64,000 bases of DNA. Origin: a virus. The position numbers and the translations under genes were made by a program. The notes beneath the pieces are model-generated. The model was not told where the DNA came from and searched no databases. It saw nothing but the letters and a program-made list of their open reading frames with translations. The stretch spans positions 1-64,000 of the IMG/VR virus record IMGVR_UViG_3300027896_000011, one strand, 5' to 3'. Below, one piece after another: positions 51,719 through 61,535 of this stretch (position 1 is its first letter; each line of letters opens with the position of its first letter).

Positions 51719-54700
51719 TTGGCACGCATTGCACCGGAAGAGGGGTTTGAACTCCTCAAAGACCGAGTACAAAAAGCAGTCAGTGGATTCTTCCCCATAA
51801 TCGGGCGGAAGAATACGCTAGAGCTCCATGATATATCGGTTAAAGATAACCTGAATATCGATGATATTAGGTCCCAGAAACACGCTAAGTTGAGTGGTCG
51901 TTCCTGGACTGTACCAGTAGAGGCAACTATTGCCCTAAAGGACAATACTACTGGGTCGATAATCGATAAACAGAAGATGAACTTGCTTAACCTGCCTAAG
52001 GTTACAAGACGCTATGGCCATATCGTAGATGGCCAGGAGTATCAGATAGATAACCAGTGGCGCTTAAAGCCCGGTATCTATAACATGGTTAAACAAGACG
52101 GAGCTATTGAGTCTCACTTTAATGCGGCAGGAGGCTTTAAGATACATTTTGATCCAAAGTCTCGTCAATTTACATTGAACTATGGTAATTCTAATATGCC
52201 TCTTAGACCCTTCTTACACGCCATGGGGGTGTCTGAAGAGGAAGTAGAAAATCGTTGGGGTAAAGATATCGCTACGGTTAATCATGCTGATAGTTCTAAA
52301 GAACTTATTAAGTTTTATAGAGCATCCACTGGGGATAAGACCGTTAAGCCCACTATAGATGAGGCAAAGTCTCATTTGTGGGATGTAATGCAAAAGACGG
52401 TACTACGTCCGGAAGTAACTAAATTTACTCTAGGTAAAGAATATACAAACGTTACTGGGCATACGCTTTTAGATGCGTCAGATAAATTATTGAAGATATC
52501 TAGAGGCGAAGCGCAGCCAGACCCTAGAGACGCTTTGATGTTTAAAGATCTCCATTCAATTGAAGATTTTGCAGCAGAACGTCTTATTAAAGGTTCTAGA
52601 GAAATTCTTCGTAAAGTAAATAATAATATTGATCGTAAAGATAAAGTACGAGACATCATAGCTCCAGAAATATTTAATCGTCCGATCAAACAGATGTTTG
52701 GAAAGAATTCCTTAGCAATTGTTACTGATCAGACTAACCCGTTAGAGATGTTCTCCGCTAATATGAAGACCACCATTATGGGAGATGGTGGTATTAAATC
52801 AGAGCATACTGTTTCAGATGAGGCGAAACTTATAGATCCGTCTCATTTAGGATTTCTTGATCCAATACACACTCCCGAAGGATGTTACGATTCTGAGACA
52901 GAGGTCTACACAAAGACTGGCTGGAAGAAGTGGATAACCGTAACAGAGCAAGATCAATTAGCTTGTCGAGTAGACGGTAGATTAGAGTTTCACCTCCCTA
53001 CAAATCTGATCAATGCCCCATATAAGGGGAAAATGTATGGGGTAAATACCGCACGAAACAAGCAGCGTAGAAAGAGAGAAATTGATTATTTAGTAACGCC
53101 CAATCATAGAATCTACTGTCGTACTAGAGACCTCAGGGGAAAGGCCCTATTTCGTATAGAGACCGCAGACGTGGTGCACGGTAAAGCTAGAGACTTAGAA
53201 CTTGGGCATGACCCGTATCTAGGTTCCAAAGAAACGGGCGTATTTCATTTGCCTTACGTAAAGGGAAACAACTCTTCAAAGAACGTAGACGAGATCAACA
53301 TAGGTGACTGGGCTCAATTTATAGGGTGGTTCCTGTCTGAGGGGAATTGCACGTATGATGATGTAGGTTCCCACTATAGTGTCTGTATTTCACAGAGTAT
53401 AGTTACGTCTAGAACTAACTGCGAAATTATTGAGGCGCTGCTCGATAGGTTACCCTTTGCTTGGAGTTTTTCTGAAAGAGAAGATGGTAAACGCACCTAT
53501 CGGGTAAGTACAAAGCAGCTAGCGCATTATGTCTCTCAGTTTGGACTTAGTTACAATAAGTCCATACCAGAGTACTTTTTCGAATGTTCTGTGGAAACAC
53601 GAGAATATTTATTAGAAGCACTGCTGTTGGGGGATGGCAGGAAAAACTCACATAGGGCTACTGGCGCATCTTATAAACAGCTAGTATACTGCACAGTTAG
53701 TCCACAACTCGCTCTAGATGTGGAGCGCTTAGCAATAAGCTTGGGGCGTCCCGTATCTATGTGCCGGTATGCAGATGACCGAGAAGAGCGATATAGAGAC
53801 GTTTATGAGGTACGTTTACTGTGTCAAACAAAACGAGAAATTCAAGGCGCTAAAGGACACTTTTATACCTCTGAGTACGACGGCACTATTCACTGTGCAA
53901 CTGTTCCAGGAGGGCTACTGTACGTACGCAGGGGAACGGGGTTAGCACACTGGAGCGGTAATAGCGCCACAGGTATCACACTGCGTTTACCTTTAGGTGT
54001 ACATAAAATAGGGCATGATGTTGCTATTAAAATGTACAATACAAAAACTGGAAAAGTTGAAAACGTCAATCCTACTGTCGCTTATAAATCTCATATAGCT
54101 CTGCCAGATCAAATTACTTGGGAGGGCAATAAACCTAAAGCTGCTGGTAAAGTTGTAAAAATTAGTGGGCCGGGTAATGAAATATATGATGGTACGTTAA
54201 AAGATGCTGATTATGTAATGAAGAGTCCGATGCAGATGTTTTCCATCTCATCTAACATGATTCCTTTCATGCCGTCAGATCACCCTAATCGTAGTACCAT
54301 GGCCGGAAGACAGATGGAACAGGCTATCTCTCTAAAACATAGAGAAATCCCCTTAGTACAAAGCTTGGCCGGTAAAGAAAGTTTTGATCGTATACTTGGA
54401 AGCTTTGCCAGTCATAGCGCAACTGTTAGTGGTACAGTATCAAAGATAAAACCAGACGCTATAGTAATTAAGAGACCTAACGGTACTAAGGAAGAAGTGT
54501 TCATTTATGATCACTTTCCACTTAATGAAAATAAAGCGTTTATGCATGCAGAGCCTTTAGTAAAGGTCGGAGATAAAGTAACTAAAGGGCAAGTTATAGC
54601 TGATACAAATTACACTAAAGATGGCGTATTAGCTATAGGTACTAATTTACGTACAGGGTTTATGCCTTATAAAGGATATAACTTTGACGATGGTATTGTA

Positions 54701-57700
54701 GTCAGTGAGAGTGCAGCTCAAAAATTAACCAGTGAACATCTTCATAGACATTCATTAGAACGAGATGTATCTCACATTTTGGATAAGAAGAAATTTACGG
54801 CTTATATGCCTACTGTACTGAATAAAACTCAGTACGATAAATTAGATGAAGAAGGCGTAATCAAACCAGGCACTGTCGTAATGCCGGGAGATACTCTAAT
54901 AGCAGCATTACGTGCTTCAAATAATCCGGAACGTAAAGAAGATTTAGAACTTTCAAAGTTACATAAGTCTATTGTTAAACCATATAAAGACTCGAGTATT
55001 AAGTGGGAAAGCGATTACCCAGGAGTAGTTAAAGAAGTAGTTAAGATTGGTAAGAATGTTTCTGTACACGTAAAAACTGAAGAAGCCTTAGACATCGGAG
55101 ATAAGCTCTGTTACGACGAAAAGCACGAACTATTGACTACTCGTGGATGGGTTCCGGTAAAGGACGTAAAGGTATCTGATGAGGTGTGTTCACTCAACCC
55201 GGAGACTGACGCGATAGAGTACCTGTGCCCGGAGAAGACAGTCAGCTATGATTGTGTAGAGGATGATCTGTACGTCTTGGAGACTACACAAGTGTCTATG
55301 GCTGTCACCATGGAGCACAAAACATATGCAAAGCCTAGGGGAGCGGATAGGCACAGCCTAATTCCAGTCTCTCAGTTAGTAGGTAAGCGTTATCATTTAA
55401 AGCAGCACGGTAAATGGGTGGGGGAAGACAGAGAGACATTTGAGTTCCCCTCTATGGTAGTCAAGGCTGGGCAGAGTGGTAATGGTACCAGAGTGCTGCC
55501 ATCAATACAGATGCCGATGGACACATTCTTAATGCTTCTAGGAATGTACTTGTCGGAGGGCAACAATTATGGTGGTAACGGCGACTACTACATAGAAATC
55601 ACTCAAATAAAGCAACCAGGAAGAGCTCAGACAGAGGAGGCTCTGGCATTAGCAGGAATACGTTTTACGCGTACTCCTGAAAAGATACGCATACACGGTA
55701 AGCAGCTGTATGAGTATTTCGTGCAGTTTGGGCATGCGGTAAATAAATTTATTCCTGATTGGATTTTTCAGCTTCCGAAAAAACGGTTACAGGTTCTGTA
55801 TAAATGGTTAATGTGGGGGGATGGCTGTGAAAAAGGAACCACACACGTATACACCACTATATCCCCTCAGCTAGCCGATGATGTACAGCGTTTAGTTTTC
55901 CATCTTGGTAAGGCAGGCAGAGTGGTGTGGGAGCCTGGTTATCGTGGCCAGATAGAGGGCAGGTATTACGATTTTAAGCCTAGATATAGAGTTAGGGTAA
56001 TACGCACTAAATTAGAGCCCACAATAAATCACGGGCACTCTAATTCACAAGGCGGACAAAAAGAAACTATAGAGAAGTACACCGGTAAGGTGTACTGCGT
56101 GGCTCTTCCACGTAATCACGTACTCTACACACGTCGAAATGGTAAATGCCACTGGTCTGGTAATACGGCGCGCCACGGCAATAAAGGCATAGTGACACGG
56201 ATCATACCTGATCATGACATGCCCCATACTAAAGATGGTAAGCATTTAGAGGTGTTGTTAAACCCGTTAAGTGTTATGGGTAGAACTAACTTAGGTCAAG
56301 TATTAGAGGTTGCTGCAGCCAAAGTGGCGGAGAAGACTGGTAAACCTTATATGGTTAAGAACTTTTCTCCGAATACAGATTTACATGCCCAAGTCACTGC
56401 TGACTTAGCCAAGCACGGTTTGACGGATAAAGAAGAAGTTATAGACCCCGTTACAAATAGAGTAATGGGTAATGTGCTTGTAGGACCTATGCACATTTTT
56501 AAGCTCCACCATCAGGTGGAAAAGAAGCTTAGTGCTCGAGCAGGTGGTTATGGGTATGACTACGATAAAGATATGATTCCTAAAGGTGGTGGCCCACGAG
56601 GAGCCAAGTCTCTCGGAACACTAGGCCTTTATTCTATGCTGGCGCATGGAGCGACATCTAATCTGCGGGAAATGCAGACTTATAAAAGCGATGCGTCACA
56701 AGGTGATCAATTCTGGTCTGCTCTCCAAGCTGGAGAGATGCTTCCTACTCCTAAGCCGACCTTTGCTTACAATAAATTTCTTGGGTACATCAGAGGACTT
56801 GGTGTAAATGTTCAGAAAACAGGTAATAACCTTACGCTTATGCCTATGACTGACAAGCAGATCATAGAACAAAGCAATGGTGAGATTACCGACCCCGCTA
56901 AGTCAGTCACAGCTAAAAATATGAAGCCTGAAATAGGGGGATTATTTGATCCTAAAGTTACAGGTGGTATTGATGGTACAAAATGGGGCTTTTACACACT
57001 CCCAGAATCTATGCCTAACCCCGTATTCGAAAGTGCTATTACTCGTTTGTTGGGAATGAAGCAAAAAGAGTTTGCAGGCTTAATTGGTGGTACGTTAGCA
57101 GTAGACCCAAAAACCGGAAAGATAGGAGATTCTCAAAAAATTGAGGGAGGGCTGGTTGGTGGTAAAGCCTTTGCTCATATGCTTAGTAAAATAGATGTGA
57201 AAAAGGATTTAGCTGCTGCCAAAGTAGCGCTAGATAAACCGACATTAAGAGGGACGTATCTTGATCATGCTAATAGTAAAGTAAAACTACTAGAGGCTTT
57301 AAACAAGGTTGGTATGACGCCAGTAGAAGCGTACATGTCTAAAGTCATTCCTATATTACCGCCATCTATGCGACCTGTTCCAGTGTTGCCTAATGGTACT
57401 ATTAGTGAAGAAGATTTGAACGGTCTTTATAAGAATCTTCATTTGTCTGCGTCTAGATACGCGAAGATGTCTCCATTGATTCCAGAAGATGATCAATCTA
57501 AAGTAGAGATTCGACAAGAAGTCTATGATGGTTTACGAGCAATAGCTGGACTTGGTGGTTACCCACATCAAATTCGTAGAGGAATCTTAGACTACATACA
57601 TGGTAAGAAGATGGACACTCGTACGGATGCTAAGATAGGTTCTCCTAAAGAAGGATTCTTTCAAGATAAATTGGTTGAACGTAAGCAAGATATGTCTATG

Positions 57701-60025
57701 CGTGGAACTATTATCCCTGAACCATCTTTAGGTCTGGATGAAGTAGGTCTCCCAAGAGAAGCAGCGATTGAAGTATATAAGCCATTTGTAATTCGTGAAT
57801 TACGAAATCTATTGGGAATACCGCCTTTACAGGCGCAAAAAAAATTGGCGGAAGGTGGGGAGATAGTAGACCGTGCTTTACAAAAAGTTATATCTACTAG
57901 GCCTATTTTGCTTAAACGTGATCCGGTACTACATAAGTACGGGGTACAAGCGTTTAAGCCACGTATAGTTGGTGGTAAAGCTGTACAGGTTCACCCTCTA
58001 GTTACCAGTGGTTTTAACGCAGACTTTGATGGCGATGCAATGGGTGCTTTCGTACCTGTAAGTATGGATGCTGTAGCAGAAGCATATAAAATGCTTCCAT
58101 CTAGGAACCTATTCAGTCCGTCTAGCGGGGAGATCATGTATGCTCCCACTAACGAGAGCAGATTAGGTCTATATGGTATTACTCAGACTGGTAAAGATAC
58201 TAATCATAAGTTCACTAATATGCAGGACTTAGAGACTGCTATTAGAACAGGCGCAGTAACCTTTACAGATCAAGTAACCGTTGGCGGTATTAAATCAAGC
58301 GCTGGTAAGTTTATGGTTGCTGGAGCCCTTCCAGAAACTATGCGTAGAGAAATATTAGAACGAAAAACACCTCTAGATAAAAAAGCACAAGAAGAACTCT
58401 TTACTCAAGTAGCTAGAGAACACAAGAATGATTATGGTGAAGTAGCTAATAAGCTAAAAGATCTGGGCAATAAGTGGGCTACAGACACTGCCTTCTCTTT
58501 CGGTATGACAGATATTGCGCCGGAACGACAAGTAAGAGATAGGATTCTTGCTGCTGCAGATGCTCAAGTTCATAAACTCACTGGGGCAAATAAAGATAGT
58601 AAAAAGATAGACATATACTCCAAGGCAACGGAGGAAATGAATAAGCATTTGAAGGCAACTCCTGAAAGCCAAAACAACATTATGATTCTACATAATGTGG
58701 GCATGAAAGGAGGCACGGATACTTTGAGACAAATACGTGCTACTCCTATGCTTATGAGTAATCATAAAGGAGAAATCCTCCCTAATCCTATCCGCAAATC
58801 TTATGCCGAAGGATTGGATGTTGCAGACTACTGGACGGCTATTAGTGGTGGTCGTAAAGGTATTATTCAGAAAGTTCAATCTGTTGCCGAACCTGGTTAT
58901 ATCAGCAAACAGGTAATGAACTCTGTTATGAATAACCTTATCTTAGATCATGATTGTGGTACTGATAAAGGCATCTCTTTGCCGGTAGATGAAAAAGATA
59001 TTTTAGGTAGATTTACTGCTGCGGATATTAATGTAGGCGGACATGTAATAAAATCTGGTGCATTAATTACCCCAGAAATGCGTAGTACGCTACGTAATAA
59101 TAATATTGGTAAAGTAGTAGTCAGGTCTCCTTTGCGTTGTTTACATGGTCCTGGTCTTTGCCAGAAATGCAACGGATTAACGGAGAATGGAGAATTACCA
59201 GCAAAAGGTTTGAACGTAGGTGTATTAGCTGGTCAAGCATTAGGAGAACGTAGCGTACAGTTGGCTATGAAGGCTTTCCATAGTGGAGGTAGCGCTGCTT
59301 CAAGGAGTGGTTTAGTTGATGATTTTGAACGTGTAAAAAATCTACTATCATTCCCGAAAATACTTCCTGGTTCTGCTACGCTTAGTGAGTTGAATGGTAA
59401 GGTAACAAAAATAGCTCCCTCACCTGCTGGTGGTCATGAAGTAAGCATAGAAGACAAAGTACACTATATTCCTCACGCGTTAGGGGCTCCTGTATACAAT
59501 GGACAACCTTTAAAAGTTGGTACGGAAGTAAAAAAGGGGAGTCCTATCTCTAACGGATTGATAAACCCTCATGAGATGTTAACGCTTACAGGAGTAGAGC
59601 CAGTACAACTTCATCTCGCTAGTGAGCTAAGTAATGCTTATGCAGATTCCGGAATCCGTAGAAGAAATCATGAAATTGTAGTTAAAGCACTAACTAATCT
59701 CACTAAGGTCAAAGACCCTGGCTCTTCATCCGGACTTATCCGTGGTGATTTTGCTTCTACAACATATGTATCTAACATTAATAGAAACATGCCAAAAGGC
59801 TCTAGACCTATAGTACATGAGCCCATACTTAAAGGCGTTAATGTGCTACCTTTGGAAATGCAAGAAGACTGGATTGCAAAACTTAATCATGAGAATCTAT
59901 CGGAAACCATTATAGATGCAGCTCAAAGAGGATGGACTAGTAGCTTACATGGACTACATCCTATTCCAGCTGTAATTTATGGAGCTGAGATTGGATTACC
60001 CGGTAAAGGAAAGGTCGGATATTAA
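51719..60025 (+). CDS. Fused beta/beta-prime RNA polymerase with two inteins
   Basis: A 2768-residue precursor and 2056-residue mature chain. It follows both bacterial subunits in order. Beta: DPIHTPEG (385-388 end), SISSNMIPFMPSDHPNRSTM, YKGYNFDDGIVVSE, IGDKL, and RHGNKG (1485-1490). Beta-prime: KWGFYTLPESM, DLNGLYKNLHLSASR, the active-site NADFDGD (2100-2106, three Asp for catalytic Mg), NPIRKSYAEGL with DYW, SPLRCLHGPGLCQKC (zinc site near 2474-2484) and GQALGERSVQLAMKAFHSGG. The beta-prime N-terminal zinc domain was not found, and the total is about 700 residues shorter than E. coli beta plus beta-prime. TTG 51719 has an AGGA site. Its place among virion genes suggests a virion-carried or late enzyme. 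Confidence 0.93.
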   Translation: MARIAPEEGFELLKDRVQKAVSGFFPIIGRKNTLELHDISVKDNLNIDDIRSQKHAKLSGRSWTVPVEATIALKDNTTGSIIDKQKMNLLNLPKVTRRYGHIVDGQEYQIDNQWRLKPGIYNMVKQDGAIESHFNAAGGFKIHFDPKSRQFTLNYGNSNMPLRPFLHAMGVSEEEVENRWGKDIATVNHADSSKELIKFYRASTGDKTVKPTIDEAKSHLWDVMQKTVLRPEVTKFTLGKEYTNVTGHTLLDASDKLLKISRGEAQPDPRDALMFKDLHSIEDFAAERLIKGSREILRKVNNNIDRKDKVRDIIAPEIFNRPIKQMFGKNSLAIVTDQTNPLEMFSANMKTTIMGDGGIKSEHTVSDEAKLIDPSHLGFLDPIHTPEGCYDSETEVYTKTGWKKWITVTEQDQLACRVDGRLEFHLPTNLINAPYKGKMYGVNTARNKQRRKREIDYLVTPNHRIYCRTRDLRGKALFRIETADVVHGKARDLELGHDPYLGSKETGVFHLPYVKGNNSSKNVDEINIGDWAQFIGWFLSEGNCTYDDVGSHYSVCISQSIVTSRTNCEIIEALLDRLPFAWSFSEREDGKRTYRVSTKQLAHYVSQFGLSYNKSIPEYFFECSVETREYLLEALLLGDGRKNSHRATGASYKQLVYCTVSPQLALDVERLAISLGRPVSMCRYADDREERYRDVYEVRLLCQTKREIQGAKGHFYTSEYDGTIHCATVPGGLLYVRRGTGLAHWSGNSATGITLRLPLGVHKIGHDVAIKMYNTKTGKVENVNPTVAYKSHIALPDQITWEGNKPKAAGKVVKISGPGNEIYDGTLKDADYVMKSPMQMFSISSNMIPFMPSDHPNRSTMAGRQMEQAISLKHREIPLVQSLAGKESFDRILGSFASHSATVSGTVSKIKPDAIVIKRPNGTKEEVFIYDHFPLNENKAFMHAEPLVKVGDKVTKGQVIADTNYTKDGVLAIGTNLRTGFMPYKGYNFDDGIVVSESAAQKLTSEHLHRHSLERDVSHILDKKKFTAYMPTVLNKTQYDKLDEEGVIKPGTVVMPGDTLIAALRASNNPERKEDLELSKLHKSIVKPYKDSSIKWESDYPGVVKEVVKIGKNVSVHVKTEEALDIGDKLCYDEKHELLTTRGWVPVKDVKVSDEVCSLNPETDAIEYLCPEKTVSYDCVEDDLYVLETTQVSMAVTMEHKTYAKPRGADRHSLIPVSQLVGKRYHLKQHGKWVGEDRETFEFPSMVVKAGQSGNGTRVLPSIQMPMDTFLMLLGMYLSEGNNYGGNGDYYIEITQIKQPGRAQTEEALALAGIRFTRTPEKIRIHGKQLYEYFVQFGHAVNKFIPDWIFQLPKKRLQVLYKWLMWGDGCEKGTTHVYTTISPQLADDVQRLVFHLGKAGRVVWEPGYRGQIEGRYYDFKPRYRVRVIRTKLEPTINHGHSNSQGGQKETIEKYTGKVYCVALPRNHVLYTRRNGKCHWSGNTARHGNKGIVTRIIPDHDMPHTKDGKHLEVLLNPLSVMGRTNLGQVLEVAAAKVAEKTGKPYMVKNFSPNTDLHAQVTADLAKHGLTDKEEVIDPVTNRVMGNVLVGPMHIFKLHHQVEKKLSARAGGYGYDYDKDMIPKGGGPRGAKSLGTLGLYSMLAHGATSNLREMQTYKSDASQGDQFWSALQAGEMLPTPKPTFAYNKFLGYIRGLGVNVQKTGNNLTLMPMTDKQIIEQSNGEITDPAKSVTAKNMKPEIGGLFDPKVTGGIDGTKWGFYTLPESMPNPVFESAITRLLGMKQKEFAGLIGGTLAVDPKTGKIGDSQKIEGGLVGGKAFAHMLSKIDVKKDLAAAKVALDKPTLRGTYLDHANSKVKLLEALNKVGMTPVEAYMSKVIPILPPSMRPVPVLPNGTISEEDLNGLYKNLHLSASRYAKMSPLIPEDDQSKVEIRQEVYDGLRAIAGLGGYPHQIRRGILDYIHGKKMDTRTDAKIGSPKEGFFQDKLVERKQDMSMRGTIIPEPSLGLDEVGLPREAAIEVYKPFVIRELRNLLGIPPLQAQKKLAEGGEIVDRALQKVISTRPILLKRDPVLHKYGVQAFKPRIVGGKAVQVHPLVTSGFNADFDGDAMGAFVPVSMDAVAEAYKMLPSRNLFSPSSGEIMYAPTNESRLGLYGITQTGKDTNHKFTNMQDLETAIRTGAVTFTDQVTVGGIKSSAGKFMVAGALPETMRREILERKTPLDKKAQEELFTQVAREHKNDYGEVANKLKDLGNKWATDTAFSFGMTDIAPERQVRDRILAAADAQVHKLTGANKDSKKIDIYSKATEEMNKHLKATPESQNNIMILHNVGMKGGTDTLRQIRATPMLMSNHKGEILPNPIRKSYAEGLDVADYWTAISGGRKGIIQKVQSVAEPGYISKQVMNSVMNNLILDHDCGTDKGISLPVDEKDILGRFTAADINVGGHVIKSGALITPEMRSTLRNNNIGKVVVRSPLRCLHGPGLCQKCNGLTENGELPAKGLNVGVLAGQALGERSVQLAMKAFHSGGSAASRSGLVDDFERVKNLLSFPKILPGSATLSELNGKVTKIAPSPAGGHEVSIEDKVHYIPHALGAPVYNGQPLKVGTEVKKGSPISNGLINPHEMLTLTGVEPVQLHLASELSNAYADSGIRRRNHEIVVKALTNLTKVKDPGSSSGLIRGDFASTTYVSNINRNMPKGSRPIVHEPILKGVNVLPLEMQEDWIAKLNHENLSETIIDAAQRGWTSSLHGLHPIPAVIYGAEIGLPGKGKVGY
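52883..53962 (+). mobile_element. RNA polymerase intein A (360 aa)
   Basis: Residues 389-748, inserted after TPEG, a highly conserved beta motif near the active centre (the E. coli IETPEGPNIG region). It begins CYDSETEVYTKTGWKKW and ends LLYVRRGTGLAHWSGN before Ser. LAGLIDADG motifs: FIGWFLSEGNCTYD and LEALLLGDGRKNS. The penultimate residue is Gly rather than His. Confidence 0.9.
55109..56164 (+). mobile_element. RNA polymerase intein B (352 aa)
   Basis: Residues 1131-1482, inserted in beta motif IGDK(L)-xxRHGNKG, which carries two active-site lysines. It begins CYDEKHELLTTRGWVPVKDV and ends VLYTRRNGKCHWSGN before Thr. LAGLIDADG motifs: LLGMYLSEGNNYG and YKWLMWGDGCEKG. It also ends SGN, so the two RNAP inteins are probably related. 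Confidence 0.9.
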
Positions 60026-61227
60026 TGGGGTCAACGTTTCATAACTCTGTAACAACTACCGGAAACAGAGCTCCAAGACTTGAAACAGGTATAGTGTCTA
60101 GCGTCAACCCACAGAACATGACACTAGATTGGGTGGCCCAACATACCGGAAAACAACAAGCTGGGGTTCAAATTATGACCCCTTATATTCATTATAATAA
60201 CGGCGAGGGCTTTACCTGTTTGCCAGAGCCAGGTGCTGTTTGTGTTTTATGTTGGCCCTCAGATGAAGAATCTCCCTTTGTTATGGGGTTTATTACCCCA
60301 CCAGAATCGGCCCCAGCTAATGCCGGTAGTACAGATAAAAGTGCTTCTCCACCTGTAGTTAAAACTGCTTCATCTACTGGAGCTGCAACACCAGCATTAT
60401 CAGACGCTAGCTATAGGTGCAATAGACCTGTCTTGAATCCAGGAGATATGCTGTGGCAAGGTAGAGATGAGAATTTTATAGCTTTGCGTAGGGGTGGTGT
60501 TCTTCAGATAGGTTCTACCAACATTTGTCAACGGGTGTATATTCCTGTTGGAAATTATATTAGAGATTTTTGTGAAAATTGGGAGGTGAATACTGCTGCA
60601 GGTTCTATGAGCTGGGTAGTGCACCCTTCTGAAAGTACCCCGGAAAGTAATGCTCCTACAGAATTCTCTCTTATAGTCAGAGAATATGCTCAAGATAAAA
60701 TGGCCTCTATTAAGGTAAGTGTAGGTTCTTTATTCAATGAACCTAAGTTGCCTAGCGGAGTAGATTCTTTTTTAGAGATTATTATTGCTCCAGATAACAT
60801 TGATCCAAAAGATGGAACTGTATCGAGTCCCTTGTACACACTACGTATAGGTAAAGATGGTAGTACTGAAACAATTCAGGCTGATCGAAAAGTAACTATC
60901 AACGGTAAAGATAATCTAGACGTTGAAGGAGATCAAACTATCTATGTAAAAGGGGATAGAGCATTGACTGTAGATGGCGCAATTACAGAAGCAGTCAAAG
61001 GTGCATATAGCATCACCGGAGAAAAAGGAAGTGCAGAGATTTGGCATGAGGTTAAGTCAATAGATGCTGCTGCCGTGAAACTAGGTTCAGCAAGCGCTTC
61101 CGAGCCAGCTGTTCTTGGATTACAATTATTAAATTGGCTCGCAACGCATACGCATGTGCCTAATGGACCACCTACAAGTTCCCCCACATTATCTAGTATT
61201 CTTGCCAAGAAAACTTATGTAGCGTAA
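60025..61227 (+). CDS. Baseplate spike protein (gpV/gp5-like)
   Basis: A 400-residue product starting within the last base of the polymerase stop. Residues 1-95 form an OB-fold-like domain (GIVSSVNPQNMTLDWVAQH; NNGEGFTCLPEPGAVCVLCW), typical of phage gpV spikes. A beta-helix-like shaft follows near residues 280-335 (TINGKDNLDVEGDQTIYVKG; DRALTVDGAITEAVKGAYSI). The end LLNWLATHTHVPNGPPTSSP resembles the HTH-x-P-x-G ending of spike proteins. Spikes pierce the host envelope during contraction. No lysozyme domain like that of T4 gp5 was recognised. Confidence 0.75.
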   Translation: MGSTFHNSVTTTGNRAPRLETGIVSSVNPQNMTLDWVAQHTGKQQAGVQIMTPYIHYNNGEGFTCLPEPGAVCVLCWPSDEESPFVMGFITPPESAPANAGSTDKSASPPVVKTASSTGAATPALSDASYRCNRPVLNPGDMLWQGRDENFIALRRGGVLQIGSTNICQRVYIPVGNYIRDFCENWEVNTAAGSMSWVVHPSESTPESNAPTEFSLIVREYAQDKMASIKVSVGSLFNEPKLPSGVDSFLEIIIAPDNIDPKDGTVSSPLYTLRIGKDGSTETIQADRKVTINGKDNLDVEGDQTIYVKGDRALTVDGAITEAVKGAYSITGEKGSAEIWHEVKSIDAAAVKLGSASASEPAVLGLQLLNWLATHTHVPNGPPTSSPTLSSILAKKTYVA

Positions 61228-61230
61228 ATC

Positions 61231-61527
61231 ATGCCTTTAAATCCAAATACACTTTCAGGTAATATACACTCATTGCTGAGGGCTACACCTATAGGGCAGT
61301 CCCCAGTTACTGCGGTTGATAAAACTTCAAATGCTGATGGAACAATTACAGTTAAAACATCAGTAGGGTCTATGCAAGACATCATTATGCCAGACCCTAT
61401 GGCACAGGTTATAGCTGATGCAGTAGCTAAAGCAGTGATAGCATATTTTCAAACTGAGGCTGTTATAGTAGGCACATGCCCTCCTGGAACAGCGGGTGGC
61501 CCGTTACTAGCAGGAAAGATTACGTAG
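61231..61527 (+). CDS. Small tail/baseplate protein
   Basis: A 98-residue product three bases after the spike gene. It has an extended start (LNPNTLSGNIHSLLRATPIG), a beta part (DGTITVKTSVGSMQDI), a helix (MAQVIADAVAKAVIAYFQTE) and a Pro/Gly-rich end. It may cap or connect the spike; function is inferred from position. Confidence 0.55.
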   Translation: MPLNPNTLSGNIHSLLRATPIGQSPVTAVDKTSNADGTITVKTSVGSMQDIIMPDPMAQVIADAVAKAVIAYFQTEAVIVGTCPPGTAGGPLLAGKIT

Positions 61528-61535
61528 GAGAAATC

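Noticed and set aside
61476-61535. Longer N-terminus for the large virion protein
   Set aside because: The bases belong to the previous gene, and AGGAG directly precedes ATG 61536.
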